Source: Plotosus lineatus
Lineage: Eukaryota > Chordata > Actinopteri > Siluriformes > Plotosidae
Assembly: GCA_024760905.1 (NCBI GenBank)
Contig: CM045733.1
Location: forward strand, 35,735,001-35,799,000
DNA length: 64,000 nucleotides
Direction of reading: 5' to 3'
Made by a program: the position numbers and the translations under genes. Shown one piece after another: positions 1-12,282 of the stretch. Numbering within the stretch: the first letter of the stretch is position 1; the number at the start of each line of letters is the position of its first letter. The notes below the pieces were generated by a model, which ran no database searches, had not been told where the DNA came from, and was given only the letters and a program-made list of their open reading frames with translations.

Positions 1-128
<128 letters not shown>

Positions 129-155
129 ATCACACTAAGAATACTGTTCTCTTGA

Positions 156-376
<221 letters not shown>

Positions 377-493
377 GCGCAAAGAAAAAAAAAAAAAATC
401 TGGGAAGCAGAGTAGGGGAGATGATATCCACAGGATATGAGTGACTAATCATTAACATGAGCTATCAGGGGAAAATAAACCTAGTGATTATGA

Positions 494-769
<276 letters not shown>

Positions 770-803
770 TAATATTTACAATAACCACGATTTTATATAT
801 ACA

Positions 804-1000
804 CAGTGATCCCTTGCTACTTCGTGCTTCCATTTCTGCGGCTTCAGTGCATCGCAGGTTTTTCAAAAATATTCATCGAAATATAATTAAGGAAAATGCA
901 GCAAAACAAGGCTAATTATGCAAAAAAAAACCAACTCAACAAAACTACTTACATTTTTATGTGAGGTGCGCATCCGAGTGTGTGCACGCACATCTGTGCT
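804..1000 (+). repeat. Tigger/mariner-like repeat, one end only
   Basis: Begins CAGTGATCCCTTGCTACT and continues with wording typical of fish nonautonomous Tigger-like elements (TTCGTGCTTC, ATCGCAGGTTTTTC). No matching opposite terminal repeat was found, so it is probably a truncated copy. The right limit is approximate. Confidence 0.5.
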
Positions 1001-1261
1001 GTGCATGCACATCTGTATGTGTGTGTATTTATATTTTATTTACATCTCATGTATTATTTTTGAATGTTTAGTTGTTATTATAAGCATTTATAGCATTGTG
1101 TATATTTTATATATACACTGTATGTACATACATACATACATACTATATATATATATATATATATACTAGTATATATAGATAGATTCTACCTGTGTGTATT
1201 AGCTTTGGGCACTGAAGAAACAGATTTTGGAGGTGATTTGAATTAAATCCTCACTTGATTA

Positions 1262-1605
1262 TCGCTCATCATTTATTTGCCAAACCGTTTCATCCTACTA
1301 GGATCACAGAGAGGATGTGGCCTATGTCAGCCAACACTGGGCGAAGCCAGGCTACACCCTGAATAGTTCGCCAGACCATCACAATGCAACACACACATCC
1401 ATTTACACTCACATCCAGGCTGCAATTTGGAACAGACAATATCCAATTAGCTTGTGCATGTCTTTGGAGTGTTTGACGAAGTCTGAGGACCTGAATGAAA
1501 CTCATGCAAACATGAAGAGAGCATGCAAGCACTGAGAAATGCCAGAATATGGGACTTTTTTGTTGTGAAGTGAACATGCTAAACACTGCACCACTCTGCC
1601 ACCTG
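1262..1605 (-). mobile_element. SINE-B (tRNA-derived, L2-like tail), degenerate
   Basis: Read on the minus strand this is the SINE-B family seen also at 10033, 23333 and 55095: a degraded tRNA-like head near 1600, a middle resembling GCATGTTCTCC...GTTTCCTCC, and an L2-like 3' part (CAGGGTGTA, GGATGAAACGGTTTGG) near 1270. Many mutations, so an old copy. Confidence 0.7.
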
Positions 1606-2031
1606 ATTAAATTCTGAATCCAGAAATTTAAAGGATTCTTTAGAAAAAAAAATGTTCATATGGGTTATTACTGGTCCTGGCAAAGACTTGCTTTTTTATA
1701 CAAGTATTATTTGAAATACACAGCTATAAGATTATTTTTGTATAATAGGAACACAAGCACATCCGCTCATACTGTAATTATCCAATCAGCAAATCCTGAG
1801 CAGCAGAGCAAGGCTGTGTTTGAGATGGTTTCCTGCTCACCACAGTTGGACAGAATGGTTATTTGAGTTACATGTCAGCTCTCTTATTAACAAGGCAATT
1901 CCACCACTGCTCACACAACGGTCAACTTCAAGTTCGCTGTAATTTTTGCTGATGGTTCTAGAAGCCTAAAGTTAAAGTCCCTCAGATGTTCTGACTTTCA
2001 GGTTACATTTATCAAAAATGTTGCACTAATA

Positions 2032-2746
2032 CAGTGCTTCTCAATTATTTTCTGTTACGCCCCCCCTAGCAAGAAGAAAACAATTCGCGCCCCCCCACCA
2101 CCCACTTTCCGCCGCAACTATAAATTATAACTTTTTTCTATAATATAGTTACAGGTATATCTCTTCATTATATCGTATCCTTGTTAACATAAATAAAACA
2201 AAAAGAAAGAGATATAGTTCAACTTACAAGAATAACTTTTTAAACATTTTTTATTAGTCTGTAAAAGAAAGTGCATCAATTTGCCTTAAATTTAAAAATA
2301 ATAATATCCTTGTTACATTTTTGACAAACTTACCACACCATTTGCTGCTGAAAATAAAATCAATAAATAATTAATTCAAATTGACTTCAGAAACATTAAC
2401 TCAGGAGCACAATATATAAACACTTTAACCTACAAAACAAGAACAAATAGAACAATTTGTGCTGATTTTTTTTTCTCAAAATGAGGAAGCCAAGATTAAT
2501 GGCTACAATGAGCACGTTTTGCAGCGCACAGCTTCTCAAAGCGAGGTTTGAAGCAGTTGAAGAGTTAATACTCTCTGCGCACAATGGGCAATGAGGGCGC
2601 CACTGCCAACTACTGGAGTGGATGTGCAATTACACTTTCTTGTAGTACGGCGGAAAAAAAGCATGTTCTCCTGGGTCACAAGCGCCCCCCTCAGCATCCC
2701 ATCGCGCCCCCCCAGGGGGGCGCGCCCCACTATTTGAGAAGCACTG
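2032..2746. mobile_element. Nonautonomous hAT-like element with 8-bp TSD
   Basis: Terminal inverted repeats begin CAGTGCTTCTCAA at 2032 and read the same from 2746 on the other strand. The flanks are CACTAATA (2024-2031) and CGCTAATA (2747-2754), an 8-bp target duplication with one mismatch, as expected of hAT transposons. The termini are C-rich (CGCGCCCCCC). There is no transposase ORF. Confidence 0.8.
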
Positions 2747-2909
2747 CGCTAATAGAATTAACTACATTGGTTTCCAGTAATTTCTTTAGTTTTGCAGATA
2801 AACAAAATAAGTTTGTATTAAAGGGAATCATTAATTCATGTGAAGATTACCTTAAATATAGTCGACATTCTGCTTGTTCACATGTGTGTTCTTTGTGTGT
2901 TATTTTTAG

Positions 2910-3080
<171 letters not shown>

Positions 3081-3277
3081 TAGTCTGGAAAAAATTAATT
3101 ATCTGTACTATTGTTACCCATTAGACTACTTTTGTTTGTTTCGAATATTCTAATCCGTCAGGTCCTTAAATAACGGGATGGGCTTGTCACTTGTCAACAG
3201 TTTTTGGAAAGAAGTACTCTCTCATTTTCCGGACCCCCCCGTTTATATTTATATTAAACACTAATATATATATAATG

Positions 3278-3309
3278 TATACACACACACACACACAAAC
3301 ACTATATAT

Positions 3310-3370
<61 letters not shown>
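3278..3370. repeat. (CA)n then (TA)n compound microsatellite
   Basis: Blocks of ACACAC followed by a long TATATA run, in the PTPRB intron. Confidence 0.9.
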
Positions 3371-3373
<3 letters not shown>

Positions 3374-3448
3374 AGAGTCTTCCTGCTCGGTCACGCTTCA
3401 TCAGAATATTATTAAACTTGATGTGACACCTCAGGATAACTCAGCAAT

Positions 3449-3525
3449 GGCCTGGTGAGCTGTCCAGGGTGTACCCTGTCCTCGCCCAGGGTAGGCTGAG
3501 GTGGGCTCCCTGTGACCCTAATTAT
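3449..3525 (+). repeat. L2-like SINE tail fragment
   Basis: Contains GGCCTGGTGAGCTGTCC, AGGGTGTACCCTG and GTGACCCTAATTA, the 3' tail seen on SINE-A and SINE-B copies, with no head attached. The repeat then decays into ATT repeats. Confidence 0.7.
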
Positions 3526-3653
3526 TATTATTATTATTTTTTTTATTTTATTTTTTTTCACAAAATGAATGAATGATAATTGTAAAACGTCCAGAATAAA
3601 ACTTTGCTTTTAATTTGTAATAGATGGTCATGCCCTTGTCAGCCTCTTCATTG

Positions 3654-3655
<2 letters not shown>

Positions 3656-3698
<43 letters not shown>

Positions 3699-3710
3699 CT
3701 CTCTCTCTGA
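3656..3710. repeat. (CT)n microsatellite
   Basis: CT dinucleotide run with a few interruptions, in the PTPRB intron. Confidence 0.9.
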
Positions 3711-3998
3711 ATCTTTGCAAAGTACTGAAATCTCAAACCTGTTCAATAAATAACATATAGACCTTTTCTTTTTTTAAAAAAATGTCATTGCATCAATGTT
3801 TATCTTAAATAAACAACACTTTCTATCTATTTATAGTTTAAGCTGATGTAGAGCATCCCATGTTCAAATCCCCCTATATGAGCTGTTACTATAGAGACAA
3901 CAAAATTAAAACAAACGCATTAGATAAAAGTGAGAGTGGAGCGAGCAAGCGAGAGCGCGAGAGAGAGAATAAAATAAAATACTGTATTTAACTGTCTT

Positions 3999-4369
3999 AT
4001 GCATTGAAAAACTGAACGGCAGTGATGGTCTAGTGGATAGGGTGCAGAATCGCTGATCCTAAGGTTGGGGGTTCGAGTCCCCACAGGGTTGTCACTGTCC
4101 CCCTCAGTGCAGGGTTTGGACATGTACAGAGGAGAGATAGTGAATATATTGGCAGTAGGATGCTGAGGTTGGAACCACCAGGCAGAAGGTTGAGAGGAAG
4201 ACCAAAGAGAAGATTTATGGATGTGGTGAGGAGGACATGAAGGTAGTTGGAGTAAGAGTAGAAGATACAGAGGATAGGGTGAGATGGAGGCGGATGGTTT
4301 GCTGTGGTGACCCCTGAAGGGAACAGCCGAAAGGAAAAGAAGAAGAAGAAGATGATGCATTGAAAAACT
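3999..4369 (+). mobile_element. SINE-A head / RTE 3'-end chimera with 15-bp TSD
   Basis: A perfect 15-bp repeat, ATGCATTGAAAAACT, flanks the insert (3999-4013 and 4355-4369). Inside, 4014 to about 4110 is a SINE-A tRNA-like head: box A region TGGTCTAGTGGATAGG, box B GGTTCGAGTCCCC, then CCCTCAGTGCAG. From about 4111 to 4354 it is the 3' coding end and 3' UTR of the RTE-type LINE (GGTTTGGACATGTACAGAGG ... AACAGCCGAAAGGAAAAG, then (GAA)n). The single pair of repeats means both halves arrived in one insertion. The likely cause is template switching during reverse transcription. Confidence 0.85.
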
Positions 4370-4394
4370 ATTATTTACATGCATATTTATTTTT

Positions 4395-4505
4395 ATGATG
4401 GTGTTGGTGGTGGTGAGGATAATGATGGTGGTGGTGATGAAGATTATGATGGTAGTGATGGTGATGATTATTATGATAATGATGAGGGTGGTGGTGGTGG
4501 CTCTA
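4395..4505. repeat. (GAT/GGT)n trinucleotide-rich tract
   Basis: Imperfect GATGGTGGT-type repeat. An open frame through it is low-complexity Met/Val and is not a gene. Confidence 0.85.
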
Positions 4506-4537
4506 GTAATGATGAGGCAAGAGCAGCTATATAAAAC

Positions 4538-4541
<4 letters not shown>

Positions 4542-4582
<41 letters not shown>
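4542..4582. repeat. (GT)n microsatellite
   Basis: Pure GT run, in the PTPRB intron. Confidence 0.95.
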
Positions 4583-4585
<3 letters not shown>

Positions 4586-5689
4586 GAAATCACATTACTG
4601 TGTTGTGTTTTTATTTACATGCAATGACCAACCTCCTTTATAAAAGTAAAGACGCGAGTGCACAGTATGTTTCACTGGCAGCAAAATCACATGATTTTGC
4701 TTCCTAGTAATGAACAGAATTACAGTCAATGATCATACAGTTACAAAATCACTTCCAATTAGAGTAAGCGATAATAACAATATGAATATCTGACAAAATG
4801 AATATCTATTTCGCTGTTCTGTCAAGAAAGTTAATGTTTGTATGAAGATATGTGTAAAGGCAGTAGGAAGTAAGTAGGAGAGAGTGAGGGGGGATTATAT
4901 TGAAACACCTCCACACTTTCATATCCAGAGGTCATGACACAGTGAGGTGTGCGCTTCTCTGCTGTTCTCTGCATTGATAGTTAATGTTATTGGATTTTGA
5001 GCTTGCAGTGATTCACTTCATTACATTCTTTCCTCTTTTATTAGTTTTTCTCTCTGCCCATATTGCATTGCAGCTCCTACTTTGGTCCATGTCAAGGAAA
5101 AATTGCATATGGTACAACCCCAGACAAAAGATTAATCCCACTACAAAACCCAAGTCCCTTTTGCATTTGAAAGTCATTGGTGTTATTGGTGGACAGAATG
5201 TCTCTTGATCTGTGAGTACTAGATGGCTGCATAATTATATTTAGTGTCTGCTATGAAAGAAGGGCAGAAGTGTCGGATTAAATCAGTGAGGGTAGACACC
5301 AAGACAGATTCAATGACAAAGCTACTGTGGTGATATGCATATTTTAGCTGACACTTATCCCCAACATTAAACTATCAGAAGCGAGAAAGAATTTTGCATA
5401 TTGACTATGAGGGGTTACAGCAAGCTCTTCAATCACTCTGCAAACCTTTCTCCTCTAATTACATAAGCCCGTTCAGTTACAGAACCCTGGAGCCATTTCT
5501 GCAGAACATACATTCTGCTTGAGAACCTGCTAGTTTTGTACCACTAACATTTAAGTGGTACAAATCACAGAACCCTTAAGTGGGACAACTTGACATGGAA
5601 TGCTAAATTTGCCTAAAAGTTGTAACTTGTTTTGATAGATGAATATGAAAAAAAGAGCATCCCTTCAGATTGTTTCCCTGCATCCATTC
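4583..5689. other. Intronic DNA, nothing recognised
   Basis: AT-rich sequence of the PTPRB intron. I see no exon-like ORF with splice sites, RNA gene or recognisable repeat. Confidence 0.5.
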
Positions 5690-6115
5690 ATTTTCCGTTT
5701 CTCTGAACCAACTGGCTTAGGAGGGGAACTCAGGAATCCTTCTCCTCAAAGACACTCTCCAGCTCCTTGTGAGGGATTGTTTGATGTGGAAGTGCCGTGG
5801 CTCTATCCTGAATCCCCACGAAATTCCCTCGGCTCAGCTTCCTCCTCACCATAATAGACCGAGGCAGCACCCTCATTATTGCTGACACAGCACTGACTAA
5901 TGTCCCCTGGTAGACACAGTCATACGCCTTGTCCAAATCCGCAAGTTACGGTATATATAGAATTCAAACTCCCTGCCACTCTGCAACAGTAAAGAGTTGG
6001 TCCACTGTTCCATGACCAGGACAACATCAGCAAAGCTCCTCCTGAATCTTAGGTTCAACAATCAGTTGGAGGCTTCTCTCCAACACCCTGGACTAAAATT
6101 TCCCAGGAACATGAA
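5690..6115 (-). pseudogene. LINE reverse-transcriptase fragment
   Basis: On the minus strand, reading from about 6115 down, it carries decayed sequence of a fish LINE reverse transcriptase. It includes a counterpart of the step from GACTTGGAGAAGGC(K)TATGACCGTGT, visible here as CTTGTCCAAATCCGC and its surroundings, and a counterpart of the CACCCTGGA segment. Several stops and indels break the frame. It resembles the LINE whose pieces lie at 43525-46790. Clade not determined. Confidence 0.55.
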
Positions 6116-6212
6116 GCAGTGTGATCCTTTTTAAATAATAGTTAAATAAATCGACTTTATTAAATTTATTTACAAAACATAGTACTGTATACATAAAAAT
6201 ATATACTAGTAA

Positions 6213-6478
6213 TATTGTCACTGCCCCCCCCAGTGCAGCTAACTGGGTTATCAAAGGCCGGCCATGTCTCTCACTGTCTATGGTGTGAGTCAAGTAAAAG
6301 AACCATTGCTGACTTTCAACCAGAGTAGGTTGCAAAGCCGTCAGCGTGTTTCCACCCTACGATGGCCTGGCGAGCTGTCCAGGGTGTATTCTGCCCACGC
6401 TCAGAGTCGGCTAGGATGGGCGCCAGCCTCCCAGTGACCCTAATTAGGATTAAACGGTTACAGAAAATTAACATGAAA
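6213..6478 (+). mobile_element. SINE-A with L2-like tail, head truncated
   Basis: Starts in the SINE-A body (CCAGTGCAGCTAACTGGG, TTATCAAAGG, CTCTCACTGTCTATGG, AACCATTGCTGACTTTC) and ends with the L2-like tail (GATGGCCTGGCGAGCTG, GACCCTAATTAGGATTAA). The tRNA-like head is missing. Confidence 0.8.
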
Positions 6479-6679
6479 TAAAATATTTTGAAATTAAATT
6501 AAACCCATATGATGGGTATGATAAATATTAAAATGCTAAAAATATAAAATTAATCAATTCTAAAATGAACACTCAGTACATTATCAATATTATTATGTCC
6601 CATGTTTAAACTCCTGGTTTTTCTCAAGCACAGCACAGCTGATCTAATGAGATTTACAGATGGTTTTACTCTTATCCAG

Positions 6680-8800
6680 TTAATTACAATACTCAATTTG
6701 TTTCTTCTTTGAGAGTTTTGACGTGAGTTCAGAAATGAATTGTTCTGCTTCTCTTCCATTACCACCGTATGGTGTAAAGACGAGTGGTGTTAGCATTCCC
6801 TGTTCAACCTCTAGTATACGACAATTGTATTCATGCTTCTTCTCGGTCTCATTTATAGTAAAGCTGGTGCTGAGTTTTTGGTTGAGATGGTTCTTTGCAA
6901 AAGGGTTAAACACCCTTACATCGTAGAATGCCTGTTGCCCTCTCTGCCAAAATCCTCCTGCACTGATGTCTAGTCTAGCTTTGTCTGTTGTATTGGTGCT
7001 CCCAGGGAATGTTTCTCCAGTTAATGGGTCAAGTGATGGTTCAACTTGAATATCGCAACTGACTTCTTTACGTAACTTTGCGAAAAGATCTCGAACATCG
7101 TCAAGGTGTCTGTGGATAAAACCATCTTGCAGACAAGACATTGTGTGGTCTATGTCAAACCTCTTGCCACATGGACACATTGTTGGTAGATACTTAGGTG
7201 ACCATTGGTACCTAAGGTGAAGGGCATTGACAAACTCCCTTTTGTTCAGGTTGAAATGTTCTGACCTCAGTGGGAATGTAGATAACCAGCTGGATGCACC
7301 TTTCATTCTACTTAGATCACTAGCTTGGAGTTGTTCTTTGGTCATATTTTTACAGATTTGTTCTGACATGGTATTGTGATAGTCTTCTCTGGCACTGATG
7401 ATGATCTTGCTTTCACACTTGAGCTGTTCATTATCGATTGCTGCAGTGTTGTCCTGATTCTTGATGTGGTTAACAAGTTGTTGCCAAGCGAGAGTGGTCA
7501 GAAATATTCAAGAAGATTTGTATTGCTAGATCTCCTTTCTTGACTGATAAGGACAGCAACAGACGCTCATCAGTTGTACAAACATGTCCTTCAGTAATTG
7601 ATGGTATAAAATTGCTGTCTATGATTTCATCCACTCTCAATAGGTTTTGCTTGATGTGTGGGATTGTTCTAATATAATAAGTCAGTTTGAGTCTAAAGCC
7701 ACAGGTAAATGCTGCATAGGCGGCTTGTGGCTCTGATCTTGATATTTTTGACAATAGTATTTGTTCTTTTGATATCTGTGTCAGCAAAAACTTGCTGTAC
7801 TTGATCTCTTGCTTCTGGTTTTACAATGAGCCATGACTTTGTAGCATTTAGATAGTATTCCGAGTTTGGGACCTTGTATTGTTATGTTGTCCCCCCATAT
7901 ACCATGAAGGAGATCAATGCAGCCAGAACCACTCAAGTCATCTGCAAAAGCTACGAGCTGTACACTATCAGCATCCGATTTGGTACGGGCGAGGAGGGGT
8001 GTTATTCCAATGGCGTACACTGGTATCGCAAGGGGATCACCTTGCTTTGTTCTCTCTGATGACACGATTTCAGTACCACCGAGAACAAATAAGCGAGATG
8101 GTATATTATAGCAATTCCTTATGTACGTAGAAATCGATGGATATAAATATCATATGTTGTGGAGTATCACAACATGATTAAGTGAATTAAAAACAGTATC
8201 AGCATCCACAAGCAACGCTGCATTAGTTGACTGAACATCAAAGATATCTTTGATAACATGAACAGCAGCTTCACCTCCACTTGCTTGTCCAGCACAGAGT
8301 TGTAGATTTCCTGCTGAGCTGATGATGTCGGGCTTTTAATGGCTGACAGAATTGCTTTACTCACAATCCTCCACAGCACTTCACCAACACTAATATGTCT
8401 GACTCCTGGATTCTTGTCAAAAGGAATCAGTTGACAAGCTAGGTATGCTTACAAATTTGTGTAGCTCTTACCATCTTCAACTATAGCTTCTGTCTCTGTC
8501 GTACTGACTTTTTGTGCAAAAGTAGCTAGTGCACCTAGCTCTTGTCCAATTGTTGGTATCCTTCTCCATCCGTCAGCATCTAGGCCCAAGGGCCCACTTG
8601 ATCCTTTAGTTTTTCCTGCTGCACTCAGGATGGTAGTGATGCTTTGAAACATAACAGGGTCGCCAAAGGATATCCGACTGTCCATGAAGACCGATGTTTC
8701 TGCTTCAGACGCATTGGGATGTTTTTGTAATTTGTTTAGGGTACTTTGAGATAGTGGAGGAATTCCCTTACTACTCTTTTGGTTGAGAAGCTTCATTGAT
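6680..8800 (-). pseudogene. Decayed LINE with reverse transcriptase and restriction-like endonuclease
   Basis: On the minus strand several open blocks line up in retrotransposon order. 8796-8449 carries GLDADGWRRI, a phrase I associate with metazoan retroelement polyproteins. 8065-7781 carries TKQGDPLAIPVYA and VAFADDLSGSG, the reverse-transcriptase catalytic FADD box. 7369-6680 (229 residues) has a CCHC-type finger (Cys65, Cys67, His75, Cys79) followed by KARLDISAGGFW and FYDVRVFNP, which look like the PD-(D/E)XK core of a restriction-like endonuclease. Frame changes and stops separate the blocks, so the element is dead. It lies antisense inside a PTPRB intron. It is clearly not the RTE or R2/HERO-like LINE seen elsewhere in this window. 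Family name not assigned. Confidence 0.6.
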
Positions 8801-9113
8801 GCCTTTATTTTCCTTCGAGCATTAGTTTGGCAAAGTATTTGCCAACCGTTCCTGAGTCATACTTTCAGAGTTAGATGTATTTAGCTTGTCCTGGATTGTG
8901 CATGCTTCTCGGAGTAAAACAGTTAGATCCTTTTTTTTAAAGCTGAGTTCAAAAAATGATGCCAACAAACATGGCTGCTTACAGTTTCAACAGTGACACC
9001 TCTTACCGTTTTATAAACAGTACTTCTTTCCTTTAAATAGTAATACTTAATAAAAAATTGTTTCATATGATTCATGATCCAGCTATATTAGCATGTTAAC
9101 TTTAAAACCCTGA

Positions 9114-9395
<282 letters not shown>

Positions 9396-9458
9396 TAACA
9401 TCAGCAGTTATGATAAAAAATTTTTTAAAAAATGCCAAAATTTAATATCACAATATAC

Positions 9459-10020
9459 AGTGTGGAAAAGAGGTGAAGAAGCGTGTGCAGGCTGGTTGGA
9501 ATGGTTGGAGAAAAGTGTCCGGTGTGATGTGTGATAGGAGAGTATCGGCAAGAATGAAAGGAAAAGTGTACAAGACGGTGATGAGGCCAGCGATGTTGTA
9601 TGGTTTAGAAACAGTGGCCCTGGGGAAAAGACAGGAGGCAGAGCTGGAGGTAGCAGAGATGAAAATGTTGAGGTTCTCTTTGGGAGTAACGAGGATGGAT
9701 AGGATTCGGAATGAGCACATCAGAGGGACAGCACATGTAAGACGTTTTGGAGACAAAGTCAGAGAGGCTAGATTGAGATGGTTTGGACATGTACAGAGGA
9801 GGGATAGTGAGTATATTGGTAATAGGATGCTGAGGCTGGAACTACCAGGAAAAAGGCCTAGAGGAAGACCAAAGAGACGATTCATGGATGTGGTGAAGGA
9901 GGACATGAAGGTTGTTGGTGTAAGAGAAGAAGATGCAAAGGATAGGGTGAGATGGAGGCAGATGATTCGCTGTGGCGACCCCTGAAGGGAAAAGCCGAAA
10001 GGAAAAGAAAGAAGAAGAAG
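9459..10020 (+). pseudogene. RTE-type LINE, 5'-truncated 3' end
   Basis: Matches the last part of the full-length RTE at 33393-36546, starting near its position 35998. An open frame 9473-9985 gives the C-terminal part of the polyprotein (KKRVQAGWNGW ... FGHVQRRDSEYIG ... MIRCGDP). It ends with GACCCCTGAAGGGAAAAGCC and (GAA)n. Same sense as PTPRB, inside its intron. Typical incomplete reverse transcription from the 3' end. No convincing target duplication seen. Confidence 0.9.
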
Positions 10021-10032
10021 GATATTATATAA

Positions 10033-10257
10033 TGTGGGCAGCACATTGGCTCAGTAGTTTGCATGTTCACCTCACAGCAAAAAAAGCCTGGGTTCAAATC
10101 CCGGGCTTCGGCGTTCTGTGTGGCGCTTGCATGTTATCCCCATGCTTGGGTGGGTTTCGTCCGGGTACTGCAGTTTCCTCTCACCATCCAAAAACATGCA
10201 CAGCAGGCTAATTGGCTGTTTCAAATCATCCCTAGGTGTAAGTGTTAATGTGAATGG

Positions 10258-10300
<43 letters not shown>

Positions 10301-10437
10301 TGTATGTGTGTGTGTGTATGTTGGCCCTGTGATGGCCGGGTGAGCTGTCCAGGGTGTACCTTGCTCTCACCCAGAGTTGGCAGTGTACCTGCAACCTTAA
10401 TTAGGATAGACCTGCTTAGAAAATGAATGAATGAATT
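10033..10437 (+). mobile_element. SINE-B with L2-like tail
   Basis: tRNA-like head (CTCAGTAGTTTGCATG, box B GGGTTCAAATCCCGGG), middle (TGCATGTTATCCCCATG, GGCTAATTGGCTGTTTC), an internal (TG)n expansion at 10259-10320, then the L2-like tail (GTGATGGCCGGGTGAGC, AACCTTAATTAGGAT) ending in GAATGAATGAAT. Confidence 0.85.
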
Positions 10438-10540
10438 ATGTAACGTAACATAACACTGCATAATGAAAATACCAGCATAACATAATCATAACCTAACAGA
10501 AGAGCAGGACAATAAAACATAACATGCTTTGTCTGTGCAG

Positions 10541-10661
10541 GGCCAGTATGTGTACCTCCATCACTGTGTGCATGACGTTCTGAGAGCCAGGAAGCTCCGT
10601 TGTGAACAGGAAAACCCACTTTACCCCATATACGAGAACTTTAACCCTGACTACTATAGAA
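10541..10661 (+). CDS. ptprb: PTPRB-like phosphatase, penultimate coding exon
   Basis: 121 bp. Acceptor TGTGCAG ends at 10540 and donor GTAAGT starts at 10662. Phase 0 start, phase 1 end. It encodes GQYVYLHHCVHDVLRARKL then CEQENPLYPIYENFNPDYYR, the end of the catalytic domain and the start of the short C-terminal tail. Human PTPRB continues for only a few residues, so one short terminal exon should follow; it was not found by eye downstream. The IYENF tyrosine sits in a context often seen in R3 phosphatase tails. Confidence 0.88.
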
Positions 10662-11229
10662 GTAAGTTACCTTGTGCTGATGGTGATCAATTTCATTGTG
10701 GTACAATTTATTCAGACAAATTATTTTTCATTAATCTGCTTAGTGAGGCCATTCCAGGCTCTAAAAAGCATTTCTTGATCTGATCTTAGAATATTTGCAT
10801 ATCTTAACAATCCTTTTACACTCATTTCCTCAGATTTTGTATTCACTGGACAATAAGGTCTGCAGATGCTGGACAAGTCAAAGGAGAAGGAATTATTTCT
10901 CCTCATTAAATCTGACTTTATTGACTGATGCACTTATAAAGGTATCTTAGCAAGTAAAAATATTAATTTAGTTTGTGCTATCAGTTGTCTATTTTAACTC
11001 TTTTTTTCAAGAAATTAATGCTTAAAATTTGTATATTTGATCATTTAAATTTGTTAAGTAGATCAAGAAAGATTTAGTCATCTTAAATATGACTTACAAT
11101 AATAAAAAAGTCAATTTATTTGACTAGATTTAAAATACTGCCACTTGCTAAGACATCTTTTTTGCAGTGCTCATAGATAGTGTTTATTTTTATACCTCTC
11201 CCTCCAGACATATTTAATTTTTTACTTTT
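10662..11229. other. Intronic or 3'-flank DNA, nothing recognised
   Basis: AT-rich DNA after the last PTPRB exon found. No clear terminal exon, repeat or RNA gene seen. Confidence 0.4.
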
Positions 11230-11412
11230 GCTGTTTATTGATATTTTGTCCCTTGCTAAAAGGGTTGTGACAGGAAGGGCATCCGACGTAAAACCTATGC
11301 CAAATCAAATGTGCGAATCAAATGATTCGCTGTGGCGACTCCCGAGTAAAAAGGGAAAAAAGCTGAAAGGAAGACAGACAGACAGACAGACAGACGCTGT
11401 TTATTGATATTT
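11230..11412 (+). mobile_element. Headless RTE-derived mini-element with 17-bp TSD
   Basis: The 17-bp repeat GCTGTTTATTGATATTT at 11230-11246 and 11396-11412 encloses a 149-bp insert. Its left part (GGTTGTGACAGGAAGGGC, ATCCGACGTAAAAC) matches the 5' UTR of the full-length RTE near 33473. Its right part (GATTCGCTGTGGCGACTCC ... GCTGAAAGGAAG) matches the RTE 3' end. It ends in (GACA)n. No tRNA-like head, yet clear target duplications: a freestanding internal-deletion derivative of the LINE. Confidence 0.85.
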
Positions 11413-11909
11413 AAGTGTTAATGTTATCCTTTTGTCACTATAAGCACTAACTCTTTATCGTGGTATTAATTAGTTATTTTATTTTATTTTATTTTTTATG
11501 GGGGGTGGATTATGAATTCCTGAATCAACTGAATTTGAAACTAAAACTATTGATACCATTATTTAAACAAGGCTTCATATACAGAATTGTACAAAAGTAT
11601 TTACCAAAGCAGGCTGCTCGTTTTTTTAAACACAAAATGTGTTATAGATTTTTAGTTTCTAACTTTAATACATTCACAACCGAACAAAACCATTTTCAAT
11701 TAACAACATAAATTTTCTGTATGTCAGTCAAGGAAGCAGCATTTTATGGAAGCAGCAGTCTTGCTACAGATGGGGTTTAAACTCATAACCTTCTTGTGGA
11801 TAGTTTACCAACCTCTTAACCACAAAATAAGTTTAAATATATAAAAACTCAAGTTGTTTTTCTTACAGGAAAATTGCTTGACAGGAATTTTTCTTTTTGA
11901 TTAAATAAT

Positions 11910-12022
11910 GCCTGTGATGGCCTGTCAAGCTGTTCAGGGTGTACCCCACCCTTGCCTGAGATGGGTGCTAGCCTCCCTGAGAACCTATTAGGATGCAGAG
12001 GCTTAGAAAATGAATAAATAAA
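11910..12022 (+). repeat. L2-like SINE tail fragment
   Basis: GTGATGGCCTGTCAAGC, AGGGTGTACCCCACCC and CTATTAGGATGCAG followed by GAATAAATAAAT. Tail only, no head. Confidence 0.75.
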
Positions 12023-12282
12023 TAAGTTAATGAAACAATGTGATTAATTTCCTTGAAATAAACTTTTTTTAATTGTTTGAAATTAATTTTTGCATTTTTA
12101 CATTGAATTATGGCTGGTGCTGCAAGAAACTACCCTATGAAACGGCTCAATGTACACCTAAAAGTACTATTTAAAAAATCTAAGTATCATCAAATAATTT
12201 GTTATGGGGAATCGTTACTACATTTTATATGATTTCTATTCATTTAAAAACATTAAAAAAAATATTTTTTTGAGTGCATGTG

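Noticed and set aside
4395..4643. Open frame rich in Met and Val
   Set aside because: It is a translated GAT/GGT and GT repeat with no coding character.
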